Positions 8,121 through 15,930 of a DNA stretch of 16,531 bases are shown here, piece by piece. The notes below the pieces were generated by a model. That model worked only from the letters and a program-made list of their open reading frames with translations. It was not told the origin of the DNA and did not search any database. Every line of letters begins with the position of its first letter. Position 1 is the stretch's first letter. The stretch is from Pelagophyceae sp. CCMP2097 (taxonomy: Eukaryota; Sar; Pelagophyceae). The DNA is taken from positions 139,828 through 156,358 of the forward strand of contig MU657167.1 of assembly GCA_026770575.1 (NCBI GenBank). Reading direction: 5' to 3'. The position numbers and the translations under genes were made by a program.

Positions 8121-9575
8121 TTACGGCTTCCAATTCCATCGGTCCTCGAGGTCTGCGTCTTGGCCGCCGGGCACACCAATCGCCGGTATGCGAAACCGGA
8201 GCCTACGAGTCGCGACGTCGAGACCCCGCCGGGGCGGTGCGCCCCCGTGGGATGCGCACCTGTTCTTGGGCGGCGAGCTCCAGCAGAGCTTAGGCCCGTC
8301 GGCGCCCTGCTGTCCGAGGACGTCTCCGGCGGCCTCGATCGTCTCGAGCGCGGCGCGGAACTTGGCGCGGTTCTTCAGCAACTGCTGCGACGGCGGCTGG
8401 ATGGCGCGCGAGGCCCGGGGCGCGAGGATGAAGCCGCGCGACACCGTTGCGCCGAGCGGGTCTAAGTACGACGGCCTCGGCGCGACGTATTCGCCGTCGC
8501 GGATCGTGTCGCCGGCGAGCGCGCCGAGCGCCGCAGCGCGGAGCTGCCGCGCGCGGCGCCAGCGCGGCGCGAGGCCCGGAGCGTCGTGCCGCGGCGCGCG
8601 CGTCGCCTCTGGGAGGTAGCGCACGGTCCAGCCGCCCATCGGGGAGCCGTCGCCGCCGGGCTTCCACGAGGGCCGCGGGAGCGTGGCCAACGCCTCGAGC
8701 GCCGGCGCCTCGTCCACCGCCGGCGGGATTGGCCGCGGGACCGCCCAAAGCAGCGAATCGTACGTCTCCGGGTCGGCGTGCACCATGCGGCGCAGCGACA
8801 GCGCGCTCGCGCGCAGCAGCTTTTCGTCGGCAGGGTCGCCGACGAGTGCCTGCGCGCCCGCGGTGGCGGCGCCGTCCTGTGGCGTGCGCATGGCGGCGCC
8901 CAACGCGGCGCGGTCAGCGCGCTTCTGCTGCTCGTCGCGCACGAGCTTGCGCTGCAGCGCGAGCGCCGTCGCGAGGTCGGCCGCGATGCGCGAATCGCGG
9001 GGGTCGAGGTTGTTTGCGAGCTTGTATTCGTCACTCGCGCCTTTTAAGTTGCCGCCCTGCTCGAGCGAAATGCCTCGAAAGTGGCGCACTTTGGCCTCGG
9101 CGCAAAGGTCGTGCGCCGAGTGCAGCAGCGCCGCCGCCCTTTTGTAGTGCGGCGCCGCTTCTGCGCCGCGGCCCAAAGCGTGCAGCACCAGGCCCGCGTT
9201 GCGCTGCGCCGCCGGGCAGTCGGCATCGGCGGCGCAGGCGCGCTGCAGCGCCGACGCGGCGGCGTCGGCGGTCTTGGGCGACTTGCCCTGGGACCGCAAA
9301 GCGACTGCGTAGTTGTTCAAAGTGACGGCGTACGTCCGCTGCGCCAACGCCTCTTCGTCCTTGCTGGGCGCTTGCTGGTCGCCCGTCGCTTGCTGGTCGC
9401 CCGTCGCCGCCGTCTTGCGCTGTGCGAGAACGCGGCGGTACGTCGCGACGGCGTCGCCGTGGCGGCCGCGGCGCTGCAAAGCAAAGGCGAGGTCGAAGAG
9501 CGCCTCGGCCGATGTGGGTTGGTACCGAACAGCATCCGCCAGCGACAGCAGGGCAGACTTGCTCGGCGACGGCAT
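8121..9575 (-). CDS. TPR-repeat protein with uncharacterised C-terminal region
   Basis: A continuous frame without introns, 484 residues from ATG 9575. The N-terminal half holds TPR-like helices: LSLADAVRYQPTSAEALFDL with AFALQRRGRHGDAVATYRRV; TYAVTLNNYAVALRSQGK; CPAAQRNAGLVLHALGRGAE; and VRHFRGISLEQGGNLKGASD with EYKLANNLDPRDSRIAADLA. The C-terminal 220 residues (Trp/Pro-rich, e.g. WAVPRPIPPAVDEA, GGWTVRYLPEA) match nothing I recognise. The function is unknown; TPRs imply protein binding. The open frame continues upstream to about 10538, but that part overlaps the divergent promoter and gene 6, so I start at 9575, immediately before the TPRs. A TATATAAA box lies only 22 nt upstream of this ATG on the same strand, implying a very short leader if real. 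The gene is convergent with the TPR-prefoldin gene (127-bp gap). Confidence 0.72.
   Translation of the reverse strand: MPSPSKSALLSLADAVRYQPTSAEALFDLAFALQRRGRHGDAVATYRRVLAQRKTAATGDQQATGDQQAPSKDEEALAQRTYAVTLNNYAVALRSQGKSPKTADAAASALQRACAADADCPAAQRNAGLVLHALGRGAEAAPHYKRAAALLHSAHDLCAEAKVRHFRGISLEQGGNLKGASDEYKLANNLDPRDSRIAADLATALALQRKLVRDEQQKRADRAALGAAMRTPQDGAATAGAQALVGDPADEKLLRASALSLRRMVHADPETYDSLLWAVPRPIPPAVDEAPALEALATLPRPSWKPGGDGSPMGGWTVRYLPEATRAPRHDAPGLAPRWRRARQLRAAALGALAGDTIRDGEYVAPRPSYLDPLGATVSRGFILAPRASRAIQPPSQQLLKNRAKFRAALETIEAAGDVLGQQGADGPKLCWSSPPKNRCASHGGAPPRRGLDVATRRLRFRIPAIGVPGGQDADLEDRWNWKP
9370..9405 (-). repeat. 18-bp perfect tandem duplication inside the TPR gene
   Basis: The unit GCTTGCTGGTCGCCCGTC occurs at 9370-9387 and again at 9388-9405. 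On the coding strand it adds a second six-residue copy (ATGDQQATGDQQ) in a loop between TPR helices. It is in frame and probably a recent slip. Confidence 0.85.
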
Positions 9576-9868
9576 CCCAGGCCGCGCCGGCACCAGTTTA
9601 TATATACCTCCGCACCCAGCTCCTTGGGCAAAAGGGAATGCGCCGGCCGGCACCGGAGAAATAGCGCCCGCGGCCAAGGCCCGATCTGCGCCGCCGCCGC
9701 GGCGTGATTCCGCCGTGAACAGCGCTCGTTTTTCAGGATTTGAAGGGATCCCTAAAAGCCTTTCAGCGACAAAGCCTGATTCCGACCAGGACTCCGGGAG
9801 GAGCGCTCGAGCGGCGAGCGCTCGAGCCATCTGCTCGAGCCTGAGCTCGGAGCGTGCATGCACGTCGC
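9576..9868. promoter_or_regulatory. divergent (bidirectional) promoter region with three GCTCGAGC palindromes
   Basis: This 293-bp stretch separates the start of the minus-strand TPR gene from the plus-strand gene at 9869. It holds three copies of the self-complementary octamer GCTCGAGC at 9805-9812, 9820-9827 and 9833-9840, and a related GAGCTC at 9843-9848, all within 65 bp of the plus-strand ATG. The regular spacing (15 and 13 bp) suggests a cluster of dimeric transcription-factor sites. The factor is unknown. Confidence 0.5.
9598..9605 (-). promoter_or_regulatory. TATA-like box upstream of the reverse-strand TPR gene
   Basis: TATATAAA reads on the minus strand from 9605 to 9598, ending 22 nt before ATG 9575. 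It is the most TATA-like site in the divergent intergenic region. The spacing would put transcription start almost at the ATG, so this may be coincidence. Confidence 0.35.
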
Positions 9869-10473
9869 ATGCAGGTTCTCGTGGTCCTTTTCGCGGCGTA
9901 CGTGGCGGCGGCGCATGCGCTTTGGCCCGCGCCCCGCGTGCGCGCGACCGGCGGCCGCGTCGCCAAGCGCTTCGGGCCGCGCTCCGGCGGCGAGCACCTC
10001 GGCTTCGGCGGCAACGACCTCGGCTCCGGCGGCGCCGCGGTGGCGAGTGCGGCGACGGGCGTCCAGAAGCAATTCTTCGCGTTTCGGCGCCGCAGCCATC
10101 GGGCGCCGAAATGATAAAATTCCTGGAGGAGGCGCTGGAGCCGAACGTCGGCGCAGTGGCCGTCGCCCGGCCTGGTGCCGCTCTGACCTCCCAAGAGCAG
10201 AAAGCGCTTGATGCTTCGAACAAGGCCGTCGCTGATGCGAAAACAAGGGCCGTGATGTTTGGCGAGTTCGACGCGAACAACGACAAGGTGGACCGGAAGT
10301 TCGACCTTTTGATGCTCATGCAAGTGTCTGAGATGATCACGGTAGTGTCCGGGATAGTCTTCGCGGAATATCGCATATCGCGGTATACAACGAGAAAAAG
10401 CCGCGGTAAGACGAGACGAAGCCGCGCGTTAAAGCCGCGCTTCCTCAACACAAGCTGGCCTTGGGAACGCTGA
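9869..10473 (+). CDS. small signal-peptide-bearing membrane protein of unknown function
   Basis: I do not recognise a family. The proposed exons are 9869-10039 and 10096-10473 with a 56-nt intron (GTGGCG...CCGCAG), giving 182 residues. The start ATG 9869 gives a clean signal peptide (MQVLVVLFAAYVAAAHA) followed by a basic, Gly-rich stretch (RVRATGGRVAKRFGPRSGG) that could be a plastid transit segment. The mature part has acidic and helical sequence (KFLEEALEP, TSQEQKALDASNKAVADAKT), then MFGEFDANNDKVDRKFDLLM running into a probable membrane helix (LMLMQVSEMITVVSGIVFAE) and a basic tail rich in Arg/Lys. Without splicing, the signal-peptide frame stops at 10114. Gene 5 diverges from it. A hypothetical plastid or endomembrane protein is the most that can be said. 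The intron donor is inferred from frame alone. Confidence 0.55.
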
Positions 10474-11105
10474 TCGGCGCGCGGCCCTCCCGAGGCCAGC
10501 GCGCCGAGTGTCCCTCTTCTTAGAAGATTGTCGTACAATCCGCATGTGCCATGGAATCAAGCACACGCCACCGTCTGAGCACGAGGGGTTTTATCTTGTA
10601 CCGGCGTACGAGGGCAAGACAGCGCTCGCATCTCCGAGATGCCAATAAGGTTTGAGGATCCAAAGTGCAAGGTTCTTTTTGGCGACGCGCGTCGTTCGTC
10701 CGGAACATTCCAAAATGAGGATGGATCTAAGCAAGGAAGGGCGCTCCGGGCACTGCGAAGTTCCATCCGTTTGGGAAACTCGTTGGGTCGGCGATTAAAA
10801 ACGGTCTCAAAGGGTTGGATCTCAGAGGACCGGCGGGGGTGGACGCTGAAGGCCTCATTCACACGCGCCTTGGTTTTCTCGCTTCACCTGGGTGCGGTAC
10901 CAGAGACCGCGCTATATTTTGGTTTCCCAAACTTCGAAATTTTGAAAAAGGACTTTCTCTCGCCAAAGGAACTTTCTCCCCATGAAAAAGACGACGAAGC
11001 GCGATGCTCGGAAGGTTCCTACGAGTTCAGCGACACAAGAACCTGTTTTTCACTGACTGCCCTCACCCTCGCCCTCGCCCTCACCAGACCGCCCTCGCCC
11101 TCACC
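10474..11105. other. intergenic, less GC-rich stretch; no convincing gene
   Basis: Base composition is visibly less GC-rich than the neighbouring genes. Open frames exist on both strands (plus 10639-11175, minus 10557-10862), but neither has a recognisable domain or a codon pattern like the genes here. Small inverted repeats lie at 10516-10526 (CTTCT/AGAAG arms) and 10526-10540 (GATTGT/ACAATC arms). A segment at 10715-10740 resembles one at 15445-15471. The right end is the CCCTCG-rich leader of the next gene. Confidence 0.45.
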
Positions 11106-11106
11106 A
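11066..11106 (+). repeat. CCCTCG/CCCTCA pyrimidine-rich repeat just before the oxygenase ATG
   Basis: The 16-bp unit GCCCTCGCCCTCACCA occurs at 11071-11086 and again at 11091-11106, the second copy ending at the A of the ATG. Further CCCTC hexamer-like units precede it. This is probably the 5' leader or core promoter of the oxygenase-like gene. Confidence 0.7.
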
Positions 11107-12236
11107 TGTCATCGTGGCCGAAGATGGAGCCGGCGACGGGCGCCGTGGAGCGAAACACGGCCGGCGCGGTCGTAGCCGTCGAGGCGCGCATGAACTACCA
11201 GGCCGAGGCCGTTCAGCTCGTGAAGTCCATGCGCGACGCCGACGGCAACGACGTCGGCCTCGTCGGCGCGGAATGGGTGAGTCTATTCGCGTTTGCCGTT
11301 GGGCCGCCCGCCTCGACTGCGTTCTCCGCAGGCCCCTATCGACGTGCGCATGCACAACGCGCGCCTCGCGGCCGAGCGGCCGGCGGTGCACACGCACGGC
11401 TTCGAGGTCCTGGAGACGGGCGACCCGGCTGCGGAGCGCGGCATCGATTTTAAGGATACGGCCGACTGCACGGACCGCTACTACGCCGAGTGCGAGGCCG
11501 TCATCAAGAAGGCGCTCGGCGGCGGCTGCTTCGTCAAGGCGTTCGACCATAACGTCCGCAGCTCGACGGGCTTCGCGGCCAAGGAGGCTTTGAAGGGAGG
11601 TGGCCAAGTCCAGCAGCCGGCGAGTCTGGTCCACGGCGACTACACTGCAAACTCGGCGCCGCGCCGCCTCGAGCTGCTGGGCCAGCCGCCGAAGCTCAAC
11701 GACGCTTTAAGGCCGCGCCTCGGCGATCAGCCCCTCCTCTCGGCGGGCGACGTAAACGGCGTCCTCGACGGCGGCGGGCGGCGCTTCATGTTGATTAACG
11801 TCTGGAGAAACATTCTGCCCGACCCCGTTGAGTCCATGCCCCTTGCCTGCTGCGACGCGCGCGGCGTCAAGGCCGAGGACCTCCTCACCTTTGAGATCCA
11901 CTACGCGGACCGCATCGGTGCGGCCGATCGCGCACCGCGGCTTTGAAACGTGCGCTCACGCGAAACTTAGGCGAAAACTACTTTGCGCGCCACCGGAAGC
12001 GCCACGACTGGTACTACTTCCCGGACATGGCGCGCAATGAGGCTCTGCTCATCAAGCAGTGGGACTCGGCGGGCGGCCTCGCGCGCGGCCACGCCAGCGA
12101 CGCGAGCAACGGCGCGCCGTCGACGTTCGCGCTCCACTCGGCCTTCCAGGACCCTTCCGCGCCGCCCGACGCGCGCACGCGCGAAAGCATCGAGGTCCGC
12201 TGCGTCGTCGTCTTCGACGAGGAAAAGGCCGAGTAG
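11106..12236 (+). CDS. CmcJ/AsaB/NvfI-family oxygenase-like protein
   Basis: Exons are 11106-11276, 11332-11917 and 11971-12236, with introns of 55 nt (GTGAGT...CGCAG) and 53 nt (GTGCGG...CTTAG). Both are in frame, giving 340 residues. The protein has the signature blocks of the CmcJ/AsaB/NvfI family known mainly from fungi and some bacteria: VHGDYT (H158-x-D160), MLINVWRNI (210-218), DRIGENYFARHRKRHDWYYF (250-269), ALHSAFQDP (H308) and TRESIEVRC (R323). H158-x-D160...H308 fits the metal triad and R323 the 2-oxoglutarate-binding Arg of Fe(II)/2-oxoglutarate oxygenases. Members with known chemistry act in secondary metabolism (cephamycin methoxylation, meroterpenoid endoperoxide formation); many are only named hydroxylase/desaturase or methyltransferase-like. 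The substrate here is unknown. No leader peptide is evident, so it is probably cytosolic. No biosynthetic cluster surrounds it. Confidence 0.87.
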
Positions 12237-12986
12237 ACGGCGGAGAACGACGAGGCCGGCCCCGCGGCGCGCTAATAATACCTTTCCCCGTCGTTTGGAG
12301 GTGCCGGCCCGTGCACGGAGAGTGACAAGGGGGTGTGTATACCGGCAAGGTGGAATGCAGTGAGCCCCACGTGCAGCTCCTTAAGGTTCTTATAGGGTCA
12401 GTGGACCCATACGAGCACCGTGTACTAACGACTGCGTGGCGTTCTCTCGGCTTAACTCGCTGGCGATCGCATAGGAAAGAATCTTGTCTCGCAAAGATAG
12501 GAGAGGCCCCGTCGACTCAACCGACGCGTCGACGGAACACGCGCTATCGCGGGCAACCGAGAAGGACCGAGAAGGCTCCATGCTCGCAATTGATCGGAAA
12601 TAAGAAGCAGGATCGGTCACAATCCTTGCGAAAAAGAGGTCAATTCCTGTCACTCGAGACGGCTCCGTGCTTGGGACTTGGGAAAGAACTCGGTCGAGAG
12701 GATCTTCTTCATCTATTATGCACTCCAAGTTCAATGAGGCTGCTAAAACCAACAGATTACGCCACGCCTCGGTGCTCGAGAGCTCAAGCTCGGCCCAACA
12801 GGCGGGACTGCCCCAGCTGGAACGGATCGACCGAACGGTGAAACTCACTTCTCATCGCGAGACATTTTTCCGGAACGCAGAACTTTCCGGGTTTGGGCGT
12901 TGCAGAAAATATTTCCGCGAAGAAGGGACCTCAACCAACAAGTAACCAGCAACAATCGCAACACCCCACGACACGCGTAAGCAACC
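12237..12986. other. intergenic, less GC-rich stretch; no convincing gene
   Basis: Short open frames exist on both strands (plus 12335-12841, minus 12390-12848), but none has a recognisable domain, leader or splice pattern, and codon use differs from the flanking genes. Base composition is closer to even than in the genes. The last 80 bp, A/C-rich with AACCAACAAG and CAGCAACAATC, look like the leader of the GH7 gene. Confidence 0.45.
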
Positions 12987-15297
12987 ATGTCCTCCACGAC
13001 GGTACCGCACGCACTGGCACGCTCCGCGACGGCGACGACGTCAACGATTGCCGCGGTCCTCTTCTTCGCCGCGACGGCGGCGGGGCAGCAGGTCGGCTCG
13101 CTCGTCCCGGAGTCACACCCGCCGCTGACCATCGAGCTCTGCGCGGCCACGGGGACGTGCACGGTGGCGGCGCGGTCCATCGTCCTCGACGCCAACTGGC
13201 GCTGGACGAACGTCTGCAGCCGCGTCTCGGGACTGGCGTGTGAAGCCGAGAGCCCCCGCGAAAATCGAAACCTCATTTGGAATGATTCTCCGACCAACGC
13301 CCGGCCCCGCGGCCGCCGCCGTCCCGGCACGACGCGCGTCGCCCGCGTAGGTCGACGGCGTGAACTGCTACACGGGCAACGGCTGGGACGCGGTGCTCTG
13401 CCCCGACGGCGAGACGTGCGCGGCGCAGTGCGCTCTCGAAGGCGCCGACTACCAGGGCACGTACGGCATCGCGACTTCGGGCGACGAGCTCACGCTGGAC
13501 TTTGTCACGGAGCACGAGTACGGCACCAACGTGGGCTCGCGCGTTTATCTCATGGACGGCGACAAGTACATGCTTTTTAAGTTGAAGAACAAGGAGTTCT
13601 CCATGACAATCGACGACTCGCACCTCGGCTGCGGCCTGAACGGCGCAGTCTACTTCGTCTCAATGCCCGAGGACGGCGGCTCGGCGGCGTTTCCGAACAA
13701 CGCAGCCGGCGCCGATTACGGCACGGGCTACTGCGACGCGCAGTGCCCGCACGACGTCAAGTTCATCGACGGCGCGGCGAACTGCGAGGGCTGGGACGGC
13801 ACGACTGCAACCTCGGGCTCGGGCAAGTACGGCGCCTGCTGCGCCGAGCTGGACATCTGGGAGGCGAACTCGTTGGCGCAGTCGTTCACGCCGCACCCGT
13901 GCGAGGAGGACGGCCTCTACAAGTGCGAAGGCCTCGCGTGCGGTGACGGCGACGACCGCCAGAACGGCGTCTGCGACAAGGACGGCTGCGACTGGGCCGC
14001 GTACCGCCTCGGCGCCACGACGTTTTACGGCCCGGGCGCCGGCTTCACCGTCGACTCGTCGCGCCCGTTCCAGATCGTGACACAGTTCCTCACCGACGAT
14101 GGCTCGGACACGGGCGACCTCGTCGAGATCCGGCGCGTCTATGTCCAGGACAGCGTCTCGCACGCCAACCCGACGGTGGACGTTGGCGGCGAAAACTTCG
14201 ACTCGACGACCGACGCCTTCTGTGACGCGGAAAAGGATGCCTTCGACGACCCGGAGACGTTCCAGAGACTCGGCGGCCTGCGGCAGATGGGCGACCAGAT
14301 GGAGGCGGGCATGGTCCTCGTGCTCTCGCTCTGGGACGACTACGCGGTGAACATGGCCTGGCTCGACGCGACGTGGCCCTTGGGCTCCACGGCGCCGGGC
14401 GCGGCGCGCGGCCCCTGCGCGGAGGGCGCGGGCGACCCCGCAATCGTCGAGGTCGAGCAGGCGTCGGCGACGGTGGCCTTTTCGAAGATTAAATTTGGAC
14501 CCATCGGGTCCACGTTCGGCGACGTCGCGTACCCGCCGCCGCCGCAGCCGCCGGTGCCGACGCCCAAGCCGACGCAGCCGACGCCGAAACCGACGCAGCC
14601 GACGCCCAAGCCGTCGCAGCCGACGCCGCAGCCGCGTCCGCAGCCGCGTCCGACGCCGCAGCCGACGCCGCAGCCGACGCCGCGGCCGACGCTGCTGATG
14701 ACACCGCGGCCGACGCCCGACGCGGACCCTGAAGCCGTCTGCTGCTGGTGGTCGCCGAACGACGACGACATGTGCGCGCCCTGTGCCTCATCGTCGCCCG
14801 CGGGCGACTGGTGTGCCGCGTCTGCGGATAACTGCGGCGGTTGCGGCGGCACGTGGTGCGGCGCTGAGCCGCAGCCGACGCCGCGACCGACGCCGCGGCC
14901 GACGCTGCGGCCCCCGACGCCGCGGCCGACGCCGCGGCCGACGCCCGACGACGACGACGCAGGCCCCGGCGACGACGCGAGCCCCGACGCCGTCTGCTGC
15001 TGGTGGTCGCCGAACGACGCCGACATGTGCGCGCCCTGCGCCTCGGCTTCGCCCGCGGGCGACTGGTGCGCCGCGTCTGCGGAGCGCTGCGGCAGCTGCG
15101 GCGGCACGTGGTGCGGTGCTGGCGCCCCGCAGGGCTGCGCCGACTCTGCGACGTGGCGCAAGAACGGCAAGTTGGACCTCGGCTGCGGCTGGGTCGCGGA
15201 CGGCCCGGAGCCGCTAAACAAGCGCTGCGACAACGCGGACCTCGACGGCACCCGCGCCGACGAGGCGTGCCCCGTGGCCTGTGGCACCTGCCCCTAA
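12987..15297 (+). CDS. secreted GH7 glucanase (cellobiohydrolase/endoglucanase) with tandem cysteine modules
   Basis: Retaining glycoside hydrolase family 7, cleaving beta-1,4-glucan (cellulose). Exons are 12987-13211 and 13351-15297 (139-nt intron, TAG acceptor), giving 723 residues. A hydrophobic signal segment (residues about 18-33) precedes the mature N-terminus [15 protein letters not shown]. The GH7 core follows: [55 protein letters not shown] and [10 protein letters not shown]241, D243 and E246 are the intact nucleophile, helper and acid/base. Then [37 protein letters not shown] and [10 protein letters not shown]. After residue 470 comes a PTPKPTQ-type linker, then an 8-Cys module (537-580), a second linker, its near copy (622-665), and a ShK-like six-Cys domain (about 671-722) ending ACPVACGTC. 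The donor could be 13224 instead of 13212. A classical CBM1 is absent; the 8-Cys modules may replace it. Confidence 0.94.
14527..14733 (+). repeat. Pro/Thr-rich linker-coding low-complexity repeat
   Basis: GC-rich repeat of CCGACGCC(C/G)A(A/G) units encoding PTPKPTQ and [13 protein letters not shown] sequence between the GH7 catalytic core and the first cysteine module. A shorter similar stretch at about 14865-14945 separates the two modules. Such linkers are typical of modular secreted cellulases and are often glycosylated. Confidence 0.9.
14734..14865 (+). repeat. cysteine module copy 1 (44 codons) in the GH7 gene
   Basis: 132 bp encoding [20 protein letters not shown] followed by a stretch ending [11 protein letters not shown], with eight cysteines and three tryptophans. 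It is nearly identical in protein and DNA to 14989-15120, and the two start positions are exactly 255 bp apart. Flanking (PT)n linkers on both sides suggest an independently folding unit. Confidence 0.85.
14989..15120 (+). repeat. cysteine module copy 2 (44 codons) in the GH7 gene
   Basis: 132 bp encoding [20 protein letters not shown] and a stretch ending [11 protein letters not shown]. All eight cysteines and the tryptophans of copy 1 are kept. Changes are mostly conservative (D to A, S to A, D-N to E-R), which points to recent intragenic duplication under constraint on the Cys/Trp scaffold. Confidence 0.85.
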
Positions 15298-15643
15298 GCA
15301 GCCGCCCACGCCGCGCCGCCCACGGCCGCGCCGCGATGCCGGGGCCTTTCCGGTTCCCGCCTTTTCCGAGTCGCGCTTAGGAATCCTATGCGGGACACAC
15401 GATTTTCGTTCCATGGGAACACGCAGCCCCACCCAGGGTGAGGCATGAGGGTGGATCTTAAGCAAGCAAGCAACACGCACTCTCGACGCTCTCGACTCAG
15501 AATCACAGCTTATTATCGCCGCCGCTCCTCGGGCGCACCACCTTTTTCAATCTGGCACGGTACGTCGCGACTCAAGGGCGGCGCTTCGTCTTTTTGGGTC
15601 AGAGCAAGTCTTCGAAAGAACACCCTTGGGGCAATTTGAGAGT

Positions 15644-15673
15644 TCACTAGGAATTCCTAGGAATTCCTAGTGA
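15644..15673. repeat. 30-bp perfect palindrome, TAGGAATTCCTA family
   Basis: The sequence is fully self-complementary about its centre between 15658 and 15659 and contains two overlapping TAGGAATTCCTA units. The inverted repeat continues outward (GAGT/ACTC) after a 1-nt bulge. A related 16-bp palindrome, ACTAGGAATTCCTAGT, lies at 15812-15827. Confidence 0.95.
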
Positions 15674-15801
15674 CTCGGAGGCATGAGGGTGTTTCTTTAT
15701 ATCCCGGCAAGAGAAAACTGGAGAGGTGATGGCAATAAAGGTCGAGTGGGCCCAGAGGAGAGGGCGGACGGACGCCACGAGTGGCGTACGCCGACCTGTC
15801 G

Positions 15802-15827
15802 TAGGATTCCTACTAGGAATTCCTAGT
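15802..15827. repeat. TAGGATTCCTA plus ACTAGGAATTCCTAGT palindrome pair
   Basis: TAGGATTCCTA at 15802-15812 is the exact reverse complement of TAGGAATCCTA at 15378-15388. It overlaps the 16-bp palindrome at 15812-15827. AGGATTCCTACT (15803-15814) is repeated exactly at 83-94, at the other end of the window. Confidence 0.9.
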
Positions 15828-15930
15828 TAAGGTTCAACGACACAGGTGGATGACATTTAATCTCGGCAAATATCGGTCGATACTATCGACGAAAGTCACG
15901 GCAAATATATACAGGCGAATGTGAGAGTAA

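Noticed and set aside
9576..10538. N-terminal extension of the minus-strand TPR gene to 10538
   Set aside because: It crosses the divergent promoter and gene 6, lacks TPR-like sequence, and is rich in low-complexity Arg/Ser/Pro.
10557..10862. minus-strand open frame in the gap (about 101 codons)
   Set aside because: No recognisable domain, leader or splice pattern; the opposite strand is equally open, so neither is supported.
12390..12848. minus-strand open frame of about 152 codons
   Set aside because: Ser-rich with no domain, and the plus strand is also open. Codon use is unlike the confirmed genes.
14527..14945. regular repeats that could suggest a CRISPR or satellite array
   Set aside because: They are in-frame Pro/Thr linker codons of the GH7 enzyme, not a spacer array.
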